Source: Membranipora membranacea (Eukaryota > Bryozoa > Gymnolaemata > Cheilostomatida > Membraniporidae). Taken from it: 64,000 nucleotides of DNA. Below, piece after piece: positions 1-11,148 of this stretch; positions within the stretch are counted from its first letter, which is position 1; every line of letters begins with the position of its first letter. The notes under the pieces are model-generated. The model saw only the letters and a list, made by a program, of their open reading frames with translations. It did no database searches and was not told the DNA's origin. Location of the stretch: positions 19,516,062 to 19,580,061 of the forward strand of contig OU612074.1 in NCBI GenBank assembly GCA_914767715.1, given 5' to 3'. Made by a program: the position numbers and the translations under genes.

Positions 1-713
1 GAAGACCAGTACACCGAAGAGGTGAACACCCGAGGTTGCTTTGGGGTCAATGTGATCTTAGCCACACAGCCGCACAGATTAAAAGAGCTCGAATAAGCAA
101 ATATAATTTACTCAGTGTAATTGTGTCACTAATATGGCTATGGTGTATTGATAAAAGTTGATTTTAAAAGCATTGTCTCAGGAAATATTTAATTTAAATC
201 TAGCAGTCACATCGACAACTACATCGCATGAATGTAGTTTTGAAGTTTATGTCCAATTTGGAGTTACGCTTTCACAGTTCTATTATGCAAGTGACAAAGA
301 TGGGACTATAATTGCAAGAACCTGCAAAGTCAACAAACCATTGCCAATTATATGTATGTACAGGTAATGTGGAATAGGAATATGGAGTAAAATGCTTGTG
401 ACTAAAATTGTTAGCTAAAGATAACTGAGCAAATTATGAACAAGTATAAAAAGGAAGGTGGTATGGTGCAGCATATGTGTGATGTACTAAATACAAGGAT
501 TGATTTGACTCGGATACTATCATGGTTTATAAATTTCCTACAGCCTATGACTACATGTAATAATAAATATAATATATATAAATAATAACGTTCAAACGAC
601 GGGACGCTGACGTAGCAGACAGATGTAACATCTTAAATGTGTGTTATCAAGATGATCAGTGTATTTATGAGCCAGTTGTAATCATTCCGCACGATCAATT
701 ACACCCAGTCGGT
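1..713. other. Non-coding stretch, nothing recognised
   Basis: I find no exon, RNA gene or mobile-element protein here. A 69-codon open frame at 158-367 (+) has no recognisable motif and no splice context, so I do not call it. Confidence 0.4.
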
Positions 714-1015
714 ATGAGTATATGCTAGGCGATAAATGTTTTTGTGGTTAACTGATACTAATTAGCTAATAGCTAGCTGATAACAACACTCATCACAGGT
801 GAGAGTGATAATAATGTGCAATAATTGCAGAAGTTTTGTTACTTGTAGGGATTTATCCACTCACAGACAGAGAAAAGATAACTACTTTACAGGATATGTT
901 TTGTTAGTAAATATTGACCTGTTGCTGATATAATATCCTCTCATCTGAATATCAGGGTCTGAGGGAGGGACAAAATTGAGGCAATTAATCAGCCACTTGT
1001 AAGCTTCAAACTTGA
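714..1015 (+). repeat. Diverged duplicate segment, copy 1 (partner at 10576-10948)
   Basis: The text from the 'tgctaggcgataaatg' region through 'cacttgtaagcttcaaactt' can be followed, with substitutions and indels, in 10576-10948 on the same strand. Landmarks shared by both are an 'aactgatactaattagctaat' type stretch, 'gtgataataatgtgca', a 'tgttac-tgtag' stretch before 'acagagaaa', and 'cagccacttgtaa' against 'caccgacttgtaa'. It has no coding potential. It is one part of the rearranged P450/tRNA duplication. Confidence 0.7.
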
Positions 1016-1072
1016 TAAGTAGTATACGCTTTGCATATGAATACGGCAAGGCAAACCGAGGTAAAAGGTTTA

Positions 1073-1147
1073 TGACCCCGACGTGACTCGAACATGCAGC
1101 TCTCTGATCTGGAGTCAGATGCGCTACCATTGCTCGCCACGGAGACC
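1073..1147 (-). tRNA. tRNA-Trp(CCA)-like gene, probably decayed
   Basis: On the minus strand the segment reads as tRNA-Trp: D-arm AATGGTAGCGC, anticodon arm TCTGACTCCAGATCAGA with anticodon CCA, a TTCGAGTCACG T-arm and a CGGGGTC 3' end. It is about 3 nt longer than the usual 72 nt. The extra bases lie near the acceptor/D junction, the 5' acceptor strand GGTCTCC pairs poorly with CGGGGTC, and the T stem has an A-C mismatch. I read it as a tRNA-Trp pseudogene or a very diverged gene. Confidence 0.65.
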
Positions 1148-1273
1148 AGCTGGGCTAGTTGAAAGGTAACTGCAACATTTTGAACTCCAAGTATATACCA
1201 GAGTAGCGAAATTTAAACCCTAGCTACAGTTCTAATTGCCAGACTCTAGAAATGAGATTAACAAAAGCTAGCT

Positions 1274-1397
1274 CTCCGTGACGGGGAATCGAACCCCGGT
1301 CTCCCGCGATCTGCTGAACTACTAGACACGACATCCTGTCCTGCCAGTTTCTATCAGATTTGACAGGCGGGGATACTCACCACTATACTATCACGGA
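1274..1397 (-). tRNA. tRNA-Asp(GTC) with a 52-nt intron
   Basis: Minus strand: acceptor TCCGTGA pairs perfectly with TCACGGA, followed by discriminator G. The D-arm is TAGTATAGTGGTGAGTA, the anticodon arm CCCGC/GCGGG with anticodon GTC, and the T-arm CGGGGTTCGATTCCCCG. The mature sequence is interrupted exactly between positions 37 and 38 (window 1309-1360), the canonical nuclear tRNA intron site. The intron holds GGACAGG, whose GACAGG complements the anticodon-region CCTGTC, the expected anticodon-intron pairing. All stems are intact, so this copy looks functional. Introns in tRNA-Asp are unusual among well-studied animals. Confidence 0.9.
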
Positions 1398-1454
1398 TTT
1401 GCTGATAATGCCCGGTTGGCAAGTGTTATTTAAAGCGAGATAATGATAATTACT

Positions 1455-1477
1455 GGGGGGGAGGGGGGGGGAGGGGG
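1455..1477 (+). repeat. G-rich tract, potential G-quadruplex
   Basis: A run of G7, A, G8-9, A, G5 on the plus strand. Four stacked G-runs could be drawn from it. It stands alone in AT-rich non-coding DNA. Confidence 0.7.
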
Positions 1478-1600
1478 CTATCAGGTTATTTTTTAAGCAG
1501 TTAATAACCATTAAGCATGCTTAATTGCCTAATAGTACCTTTCGAGTTTGCTACGTTACTACATTATGGTGATTTGTGGTAAACCTAGCAGGTATAATTA

Positions 1601-2125
1601 CTATATAGTATTAATAGTATAAACTGGAATCAAATAGTATTAAATACGATCAAATAGCATCACATAGTATCAAATATTATTAAATAGTATCAACTAGCAT
1701 CAAATAGCAGCATGAAATAGAATTAAATATAATAAAATAGTATCAAACAGTATTAAATAGAATCAAATAGTATTAAATAGAATCAAATAGTATTAAATAG
1801 AATCAAATAGTATCAAATATTATTAAATAGTATCAACTAGCATCAAATAGTGTCAACAATAAAAATTGAGATCAATTAATATCAAACAGCATGAAATAGT
1901 ATTAAATATGATAAAATAGAATCAAATAGTATTATATAGTATCAACTAGCATCAATAATAGTGTCAACAGTTTAAAACAAAGTAAACAAGTATCAAACAG
2001 TATTAAATAGTACAAAGTAGCCTAGTATTTAATACAGTCAAATAATATCAAATAGCAGGAATTAGATAAAAAATGTATCAGATAGTACTGAATAAAATCA
2101 AGGAGTATCAAATAATATTAAGTTC
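1601..2125 (+). repeat. AT-rich degenerate minisatellite, 10-bp period
   Basis: About 50 imperfect copies of a 10-bp motif of the form ATCAAATAGT / ATTAAATAGT run through about 520 bp. The alternation of ATCAA and ATTAA versions gives an apparent 20-bp higher-order period around 1740-1810. No coding function. Confidence 0.85.
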
Positions 2126-2289
2126 TAGTTTGATTCTTATACATTTTCTCGTTTTGAAATCAAATTAATTGAAAACTAATCATCTAGATTGAATGGATCC
2201 ATAAATTTACAAATTATTCATTACAAAGAACAGGGCTTCTCGCTAAACTTAATATGTTAGAGTAACATTGTGTTAGATATCCCCTGAAA

Positions 2290-2410
2290 GTGTCAGACAA
2301 TATTGAACACAGGAAGTGACATTTAATGCACTGTCCTGCTTTGTACCATTTGGTTTCAGAGCTCGTATTTGTATTGGCAGAAGATTCGCTGAACAGATAT
2401 TTATGTAAGC
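2290..2410 (+). pseudogene. Cytochrome P450 heme-exon relic
   Basis: A second, decayed copy of the heme-binding exon of the P450 at 4.6-9.9 kb. An 'acaatattgaacacaggaag' start parallels 9243 onward. An internal deletion then joins it to a stretch encoding PFGFRARICIGRRFAEQ, with the conserved heme Cys and one Gly changed to Arg. The coding frame breaks between the two halves. No other P450 exon was found beside it. With the tRNA-Gly fragment at 2.7 kb it marks an old duplication of this neighbourhood. Confidence 0.85.
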
Positions 2411-2708
2411 TTAGCCATAGTTGAATCCTGAGGGTTATCAGTCAACAGTTATATATCCCGATTAGACCAATCAATAATTAGATCCATGTCTTTTTTACAT
2501 AGAAAACTGATAACTCTTACTTGAAATATCTGGTGTCAAACCTCTTCATCATATATTATGGATGTATAGCTTTTTGACAACAGCATGAATTCAACATATT
2601 GTGAAAGGAAATTACATGCTACTGAGATATGAGGATTGTGAATCCCTCCAGTTTGGTATTTGCCTGAGTCAGACAATGTTTATGATGAGTCACATTGATT
2701 AAGAGTTC

Positions 2709-2743
2709 GCAGGAGGCCCGGGTTCAATTCCCGGCCGATGCAA
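2709..2743 (+). pseudogene. tRNA-Gly 3'-half relic
   Basis: The stretch GGAGGCCCGGGTTCAATTC and the following CCGGCCGATGCA match the 3' half (anticodon-stem end, T-arm, acceptor) of tRNA-Gly at 8859-8929. The similarity goes on into 3' flank ('atttttg', 'ggagtt', 'tcctctc'). The 5' half is missing. Confidence 0.8.
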
Positions 2744-4610
2744 TTTTTGTGGAGTTATCCTCTCGCAAAATGAAAATCTGGTAGCTGCAGATCTATCCAT
2801 TCTGTACAGATTAGCAGAAGAGCAACCAGTTATGACCAAATCAAACAATTTAAAGTTGATGAATTCTTATCTAAGTCAATATCTGATTCTATGTCTGAAT
2901 ATGTAGGTTCTCTGCAGCTTTTCCCACAACCCGGCAGCCCAGGAAATTCAGTTTTACTCGGCAACCCAGGCTCTCAACTTTTACTGTTTTTGGCCAGGAT
3001 ATTAACTTTTTATGTTGTTGAAATTAATTTATAGAATATAACTCATAGAATTGGTCTGAAGGCTGCTCAACATTATTTGGATTGGTAAGTTCAATTCTTA
3101 ATTTCTAAAGTCAGTCTAGCTTGAAGATCTGTGTTGATTGTGGGACACTTTGTATTATTTGTATTAGAAAAAATATAATACTTTGTCATTCATATGTTTG
3201 GGCTTTGTCTGGTAACACTGTCAACTGGATTTCTTACTAGGGATACTGATGAATCTAATTAAATTAAATGGAAATATAATAATAACTTAATCACACTGTG
3301 AAATAGAGAACTTGCTGTGAGCTGACATTTATATTTATATGCTAGTCGGAAATCTGTCTTCCTATAATATGCTGTCATAACTGGTGCGTCTCATTGCTGT
3401 GCTCTTTTTCCTGCTGTAACTACTAGCATTATCCGGTGAGCGTCAACCTTTCTTCCATCCAAATCTTTGTTTCAAGTGTTCTTGTTTCAGAACATCTACA
3501 TTAATCCCAGATGCAGTTTCCTAAATCCTTGCTTGTTTTTTTTTGCCTTGTATTAAAACGAAAACAGATAGGAATATCTTCTTTTTGTGTTATTTATTTA
3601 CATGTTACAGATGGGAATGAGAATCAGACTGAGCAGATTTTCACATCAACCCTGAAATTTCATAATTCAATATCAAAATATGGCTACAAAGAAGTTCAAG
3701 TCTATCCCAAAGATCAGCGGTATTTCTATATTAAGAAGCATGATAGGCACTGGTAAGTTATATTGTAGTTATTACAGTAGTTAACAGTGACAGAGTTCTC
3801 GATAAGGGGTGTATCAGCTTAAAAAAAGTGACAAGAAACAACTTGTTGATATTATAATCATTAAAGTACAGCCCCAACATTCTCTTCAGAGAGGGATCTA
3901 ACAAACTATCCTCTTCAAATGTCTATTGTTTGCTAGTTGAGATGACTTGTTAGGTATGTGTGGTGGTAGGGCTTCAGATAGTAGTTGTAAAATTTGCTCG
4001 AAGCCTGAGATGGCTATGGCAACTTCACCACACTTACATATTCCCTGCACACCATGACACACTGCACTCATGCCCATCTATTGAGAGAGTTGTCAGGTGA
4101 CTTGCAAAGAATCAGTATTTTTAACTTAAAATTTTCTGAATGAACCGAATTGCCGAGGGAATTTATATTGCTAGTGATTAAAACATAAGACTCAGATTTG
4201 TCCTGAAGAGGTTGGCAAGGTGCCCAAAATTCTTAGAAATAAGAAAACATCCTAAGAGTGTGAAATCAAATCTGATATTGTAGAATTAGCCACACATAGC
4301 AGTTCAGCTAAAGCGCAATCAAAACCTATGCTAAAAGCAGAAACTCCTAGAAAATGCCTAGGAAACAATGAGCAAGATCATTTTCGCTACGATGTTAAAA
4401 CCTACATTTTTTATTTGCTAGAGAATTTGGTGATCTGGGTTCATTTCAAGAAATTTTGCACTAGGAATGGAAAATCTTTGTCTATATCTATTATTATCTG
4501 GTGAGACTATCTGTAAAAGTCGACCCTCAATCTACAGCCAAGATATACAGAGCAACTCATACCTGATAAACATGTTGATCATCATAGGTGGAGACAAGCC
4601 CTACTTAAGG
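2744..4610 (+). other. Intergenic stretch with one open exon-like segment (3611-3752)
   Basis: No known domain is visible. The only candidate is an open segment at 3611-3752, preceded by a pyrimidine-rich 'ttacag' acceptor and followed by a 'gtaagt' donor. It encodes about 47 residues ending YFYIKKHDRHW in the single open frame. It could be a 5' exon of the following P450 or of another gene, but I see no P450 motif in it. The rest looks non-coding. Confidence 0.3.
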
Positions 4611-5965
4611 ATTCATAAACAGAAAGAATTGTTGGGTAAAGAAGCTTGGCTCGATTATAAGATTCCCAGGAAAGCCTTCTTTAGTTGAGGTGAGTGATTA
4701 ATATATATATAATAATTTTAACGTATAGAAATCTAACAATGTACTCGGTTTTGATTTGAAAATTAGAGTTGCAGAACATTCCACGTTCAATTTTAATTTT
4801 CTTTTTATTTCCTTCTTTTGGATGTTTCGCTAGTCATTCAAATTTATACTCAGCGCATTCGAGTATAATTTATCAAGGCACACTATTGAAAATGAGCAAT
4901 GGAGCTGTCTGCTGCTATTGTATTTGGGGACAACGCGCAAAATGAACTTGAGATCAGTGAAATCAAATTTGCTTTTATTTTAATTGAATGAAAGCCATAT
5001 GTAAATATTATGAAAAATTAAATTTTGTATCGATAATGTGAATCAATGATGATTGATCTGATTTATATGTTTGCTGTCCTTTTCAGGTTCACAATCCACA
5101 GTATATTAGTACACTATTGCGGGCGGATGATAAGTGGCCCCGGAGACCTGTACTGCCTTTAATATCTCAGGCTATAAAGAGAGGAGTACTTAAACCAAGT
5201 AGCAGTCATGTGTGGGTATTACTGAAAAAATAATGTTCAATAGAAGGGTCATCAGTTCTTGTACCAATTCCATTGTCCCCTTTCACAAGATAGAATATTG
5301 ACTGTATTTTGCGGGTAAAAACAAAATATTAAAGTTGAATTGACTGTTACTACTTGGTCAATCCTGACGTTCTTCTCCGGGGCATTGATATTAATTGCTG
5401 TTACAAAAACATGCAAGCATGATTATATATGAGAACGTCAACATTGAAGTGATAAGCGAGACCACTCAATGTCAGGCAGCACCAGGGAGCTGGCGCCAAC
5501 TCAAATTGAGAAAAAATTATTTTGCTAGCGTAATGGGTAAAAATAACTTGGATCAGATGAACATGAAGGCTTGCATCACGGAAGTGTTTTCCATACCAGT
5601 GGTTTGTATTAAGAAAAGATTGAACCCGTTATGGTACAGGTTTGCAATTTTAATTTTCCCGCCTTTCTTTTTATTATCATAATTTAAGAAATGGTACCGA
5701 GTGGGCTGAGATAAGAGGTTAGATGCAGAAGATTTTCTTGAAGCCCAGAGCTGCTTCTCAGTTCTACAAGGCTCAGCTGTCTGTATCTGAGGAGTTTGTG
5801 TCAGCCTTACTCCGGCAGCAGGAGAAGCAGACCGGCAGCGTGACTGACTTGAGAATGTGGGCTTGTAGATTCGCTGCAGAATTTGAGTCTTAATGCAAAA
5901 AATGTGTCGTGCTGAGGTTGTTATTTCCGAAAACCATTTTTGAATCAAGATAGAGTTGCTCCAGT

Positions 5966-5982
5966 CCCCCCCCCCCCCCCCC
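5966..5982 (+). repeat. Poly-C tract in P450 intron
   Basis: A run of about 16-17 C residues just downstream of the damaged splice donor. It belongs to the set of long C-runs in this window (also at 28.1, 29.4, 37.1 and 38.4 kb). Confidence 0.85.
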
Positions 5983-8858
5983 ATCATAATTCGCTGGTCT
6001 CAGACTGAAAAGTTTAAACGAGGAAGCATTTTCTCTAAACAAATTTGAGTTTTTCCTATAATGAAGAATGAAATTTTGCTGGTTTTTCTCACTTTACCCA
6101 TGTGTTGGTTATCTTCGCACTGTAGCGACTGAACTAATTGAGTTCTCAAACTGAAAAGTTACCCCTCCTGCACCTGACCCGCACTGGGAAAACGTTAGCT
6201 TTCATAAGCAAAATGTAAATAAATCAATTGGGCCTGTTCGTGGCACTGTCCGCTACGTTGCAAAGAGACTCGTATCACAGAGTGGATCTGCAAGCGGTGT
6301 GAGTTTTCCTCACATAATATAATTTTATCAATCTATTTCCGCGGTTTTGGTTTCTGTTTATTGAAGCTGTTGGAAGAATTCTGATTGGTGGAAAACTAGC
6401 CAGTTTCCCTGATGACATGCGTAGCCCAGGATCTCAACTCTGTGAGCACATGGACAGGCTGTTCAAGTTGACAGCTGCAGGGATGTTCCAACCTCCATGG
6501 AGTAATTTAATAAAAACCAAGCTATACAAGCAGTGGCTGCAAGAATATACAGACAGCAAACTGTAAATTCACAAGAATATGTCATATTAAAAACATTCTC
6601 ATGATGCAACTACAAAAAACAGGTCAGTCTCATAAGTTTTCTCACTCCCAGCTCCAGAAAACTATATAGTTGGATACTCATGAATATTTCTTATTCTGCC
6701 TATGAAAGCTTTACCCTGTTTAGAAAAGGTGCTAACATTGAGGTCAGCCTGATTTAGTGCAGCTAACAAGTCATTTTGGTCCTCCGTTTTTTTTGTTATT
6801 TTATTGGCATAATTTTTATTCGATGAGAATGTTTTGTAAAGTCAGCCTCTAAGAAAATACGAAAAAATCGAAAATTTCTATCAAGATGATGAAAAATATA
6901 ATGTGAAAAATTATGTAGTTCATCGCTCTACTGTGGGGAGGTAGCCTCATTAAATATTTGGATACAGTTTGTTCCAATTTTCCTGCATTCCAAGTTGCTG
7001 CCCAGTAAGCAAATTTGAATTTCGGTAACTTCGAGCAGGTCTGAGATGGGTAATTATGTCAATTGTGTACCTGTAGGAAAATGCAACTTAGATAATAAAA
7101 AATGGTGCGTCATGAAATGAGTACCTCGCAAAGCAGCTATAATGTCTTGCACTACATGTTTCAATAAAGACACTGCTGACACTGCCAACTATATTACTTT
7201 CAGATTGGTTGAGGAGCTGATATCTTAGTATGGTTTCCAGCAGCACAATTCAGACACTCCCAACTCACCTGATACTTTCTTCTCAGAGCTACTAGCTAAA
7301 CAGGAGCTCAGTGTACAAGAAGCCATCGATTTCGCTGAAGAACTTTTCATCGCGGGAGTAGAATCCGTGAGTTCAGAGCTCCTCCAAGCTTCATTGTGCA
7401 GTAAGCAGGCGTAGCTAGCACCTCAGTTCAAATAGAATTGAGGCCCCAGGCTAATCATAAATATATAACTGTTAGAATAATTATCATAATCATATATCTA
7501 TGTCTAATGATCATCATCGTTATCATGTCGAATCGGTATACACGTTAAAGCATGGCTTTGGTACAAAAAACTCGTATTATAAATTGTTTACAAAAATAAA
7601 TGTTTGTGTATTCATATATGTTCATATATAAGCCTAGCACCATAGACCATCATTTTTAAATCGGAATGCTGATAACGGGGATGCCGTTCGTTTGTCCAAT
7701 TCACATGCGTCCTGAGGTGGCATTCTTTATATGCCTGTTTATTTTTAGACAGGAAATGCTCTAAGCTTCCTGATCAATCACTTAGCTAAGCACCCAGATG
7801 TCCAATCCAAACTGTACAAAGAGCTGAAGACACACTACGGTACTGAGGGAGATATAAGGTATTCACAGGATTTTACTAATCTACCATACCTAAAGGCCTG
7901 TATGAAGGAATCAATGAGGTATAAGCCCAGAGATCAGAGAAGCAATGAGCCATTACGCTCAATTACGCTTTAAACAATCCCCTTCCCAATCAATAAGGCA
8001 TTATTTTTAAGATTCTCGGACTACTATGATACGTCAGGCTAAATCCATCAACACATTAAGTTATAACTACTAATAAAATGATCCCTACATAAATACTTTG
8101 CGAACAGAACAATTTGCCCTACATTTAGAGTTGCTCTCCCACTTCTGGTCATAGTTGAAACAAAAATACCAAAAAAACAGGGTAACTAAAGACAGATGGA
8201 ATTGATCCAATTTGTCCATACTTTAATTAAGACTCTTTTGATTGATTTAAAATCCTCTCCAATTTAATGGCACCTGTGTGGGATAAGTATATAGACTTGT
8301 ATGTCTTACTATTAGTCTATAATTTGGATAATTGTATTTTCCTAGGTTATCTCCCCCTGTGACTGGAACAGTTAGAGTGACTAACAGTGATCTAGTGATT
8401 GGAGAACACAAAGTGCCTGAAGGTGTAAGTTCTCTGTTAAATAATCACCTTCAGTCTATCAGTGAATAATGATGAAGAAAGTAAAGTATTTGAACATTTT
8501 TGGATGACACTGGATTCAAACCACCCTCCCATTTCATACTGAAAATTGCCTCTTGAGAGGGGCACAAATTTCCTCTCATGCCACTTTCATGGTGTACCAC
8601 ACTGAATAAACAAAAGTCAGCCGACTAACACCACCAAGCCTTATTAATAACTATACTGCCTGCCCACCATACACCTGCAGCTGAAAGCAGAACCAGATGT
8701 TGAGGCGTAGAGATTTAAAAAGGATTTTGTAAGCGTTGGTGATTGTGAACCACCTGCCATTATACAGTCTATATGTAATTATATCGCCATGGAAACCGAG
8801 AGAACATAACAGATCCAGGCCCGCCGGTTGATCTGGCCCTGGGAGTGGTTCTTAACAA

Positions 8859-8929
8859 GCATTGATGGTTCAGTGGTAGAATTCTCGCCTGCCACGCGGG
8901 AGGCCCGGGTTCAATTCCCGGTCAATGCA
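8859..8929 (+). tRNA. tRNA-Gly(GCC)
   Basis: Acceptor GCATTGA pairs perfectly with TCAATGC, discriminator A. The D-arm is GGTTCAGTGGTAGAA, the anticodon arm CTCGCCTGCCACGCGGG has anticodon GCC, and the T-arm is CCGGGTTCAATTCCCGG. It is 71 nt with no intron. It sits in the P450 intron between exons 8346-8424 and 9243-9443 on the same strand. All stems are intact, so it is probably functional and read by Pol III from its internal A and B boxes. Confidence 0.95.
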
Positions 8930-10362
8930 AATTTTTGAGGAGTTGTCCTCTCTTAAAATATGTCAGCAGTTATAACAGTATAAAACACCTCATGATTTGT
9001 AAAGCAAAGATAAGGCTGTGAAGCTTTTCCAATATAAATAAAATAATGGAAGTAATACAATGATAGTTGCAGTTGATATATGTAGCTATTTGTAAATCTA
9101 TTTCCACATTTTTCATCTTCAAATTCTAGTATTTTCTGACAACAGTAGACACAGATCATCAACCCATTAGGCACAGACCTTAAAATCATTCATTTTGAAT
9201 GACTGGATATCCTAAGTTTAAAAAGCCTATGTATATTTACAGACAATAGTGAACACAGGAAGTGACATCATATGTCATATGGCTGGGCACTTCAGTGACC
9301 CGCATGAGTTCAAACCAGAGAGATGGCTCAGAAGTGCCAGGTGAGACATTGCACCATTTTCTTTCATACCATTTGGTTTCGGAGCTCGTATGTGTATCGG
9401 CAGAAGGTTCGCTGAACAGGAGATAATGTTAGCTGTAGCTGTGGTGAGTTTGGTTGAAAGATATTCACATCAAAATTAAACCAATTCAAATCTATTCCTG
9501 GATCTTTATCAACAATTTAGGAATACGAGGACACTCCCATGCAGTGTCTATACTGAAAAAGCCCCGACCCCATGAAATATAATGACTAGGTATTATTTTT
9601 TGCTGCCCAGTACTGCCCCGTGTTTAGATATATTAATTTTCCCCTCCAGCATGCCTCTGAAATCTTCATGTTATGCTATGTGTATTGAATTGTCCTTTCT
9701 TAGATAGAAGGCAGACAACTCTGACAACTCAATAAAACCAGAGTGTGTGGGACAACTCATTTATAACTAATCTACTATAACTTGTTCACCTTCATTCCAG
9801 TTGATGATGAGGTGCCAAGTGGAACTGGTTGATCCCTTTCTCAAACTTGACAGAGTTTCCAAGGTGTTCTACAGCCCTGACAAGCTAGTATCAGTCTGTC
9901 TAAATGAACGAAACAGTTCTAATTAACTACACAGGAAAACAACTAAATAATATTTTGAAAACTGGTTTGCGATGCAAAACGTTCAATTAAACACTTCTTC
10001 CGTTTGCTTTGTAAGATCAATAAAAGCAATCAGACTATATCCCCAGGAACTTGCAAAAATTGCAAGAAAAATCGACTCAAATCAAATTACTTCAAGTTCA
10101 TGAAATCATCTTACTCACCAACTAATATACGTTTTTTGAGATAGGTTAGGACAAACAAGAAAGGATTCCAATAGAATGGAAAAGCTCTACCTGTTCTATT
10201 TATACTGAGCATAAAAAATTAAAGCTTTGGTGGAATTGTTTGAGGCAGTATAGCAGGCAGTGCAAGGACTTTTTAAAATGAAGGATGAGTGCATCTACAA
10301 TTGAAAAAGTATTATTGGCTCATTAAAGAGCCCTAGGAAAAGAAGCTTACCAAAAGCTAGCT

Positions 10363-10491
10363 CTCCGTTACGGGGAATCGATCCCGGTCTCCCGCGATCT
10401 GCTGAACCACTAGAGAGGATATCCTGCTCTGTAGTTCAGTTTCAGTTCACACTTGACAGGCAAGGAATACTCACCACTATACTATCACGGA
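10363..10491 (-). pseudogene. tRNA-Asp(GTC) copy 2, intron-containing, decayed
   Basis: Paralogue of the tRNA-Asp at 1274-1397 with the same D-arm, anticodon context and intron position (10397-10453, 57 nt). It has a one-base deletion in the T-arm, an acceptor mismatch (TCCGTGA against TAACGGA) and G-U pairs in the anticodon stem (CTTGC/GCGGG). The intron has lost the GACAGG pairing motif. The intron ends (ATCTGCTGAA.C on the plus strand) remain similar, so the intron predates the duplication. Confidence 0.85.
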
Positions 10492-10575
10492 TTGGCTGCT
10501 TATATTATAGTGATCAGTGTGTATTTTAAGCAGGCTATTACCATTTACCATTACCATGTTTAATGATACACTGTG

Positions 10576-10948
10576 AATATGAGTAAATGCTAGGTTATAA
10601 TGTTTTTTGGTCAACTGATACTAATTAGCTAATAACTTGCAGATAATGACACTGATCGCCAGCCACGAGGGTGATGATAATGTGCAAGCCAACAAGCTGG
10701 TAAGCAGAAACAAACAATTTGCCCAACACTTGCAAATTGTTTTATCAGAGCAAGATCTTTTATGACAATGCTTATTTTGTAATAATTTTGTTACGTGTAG
10801 AGAGTTATCTCCGGACAGAGAAAGAAAAGCCAACTACTTCATAGATTATGGTAAATACTGACCTCTTACTGATCTCAATGCTCATGTGATTATCAGAGTA
10901 TGAGTAAGGAAGAAATTGAAGCAGTAAATCACCGACTTGTAATCTGTG
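10576..10948 (+). repeat. Diverged duplicate segment, copy 2 (partner at 714-1015)
   Basis: Matches 714-1015 along its length with an extra stretch of about 70 bp around 10688-10770. In copy 1 the segment precedes tRNA-Asp; here it follows the tRNA-Asp copy. The order of parts was therefore changed after or during duplication. Confidence 0.7.
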
Positions 10949-11148
10949 AACCCAAACTTAGGATTATGAAAGACCAAATAATTCAAATACAGCTATAAAT
11001 GCCCCAGGAATAAATACCACAAAACCTCAGGGAATAGATAACACCACTCTTTATTTTAGATAAAGTTAATTTGGCGATTGTATTGTGTGAGATAAATGGT
11101 TGAATGGATTCTACAGTAGGCTATGGTTTCGTATGGTGGATCATAGTC

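Larger units (their letters stand above)
4611..9926 (+). pseudogene. Cytochrome P450 (mitochondrial-clan-like), multi-exon, inactivated
   Basis: Recognisable exons: about 4611-4689 (SIIRFPGKPSLVE), 5087 to about 5211 (VHNPQYISTLLR, KWPRRP), 5689-5882 (C-helix, NGTEWAEIR, QKIFLKPRAASQFY), 6367-6562 (VGRILIGGKL), 7204-7366 (I-helix AGVES), 7749-7918 (T of the I-helix, K-helix ESMR), 8346-8424, 9243-9443 (PERW, then FGFGARMCIGRR with the heme Cys codon at 9393-9395) and 9801-9926 (C-terminus, TAA). P450s are heme monooxygenases. The YPRRP-like segment, PFGFGARMCIGRR and exon pattern resemble the mitochondrial clan (CYP11/24/27 type). Lesions: TAG at 5720, TTGAGT replacing a GTGAGT donor at 5883, TAG at 7226 and TGA at 9342. 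Reading frames and phases otherwise join well, so inactivation looks fairly recent. The first exon is not identified. Confidence 0.88.

Noticed and set aside
882-1130. 82-codon minus-strand open frame
   Set aside because: It overlaps the tRNA-Trp-like sequence and a repeat; no protein motif.
1601-2125. CRISPR-like array
   Set aside because: Repeats are 10 bp, degenerate and without unique spacers, in a eukaryotic context.
9341-9360. Possible intron between PERW and the heme motif of the P450 (GTGAGA donor at 9341)
   Set aside because: There is no AG acceptor before the heme motif, and the frame continues directly with a TGA, so I read one exon with a nonsense codon.
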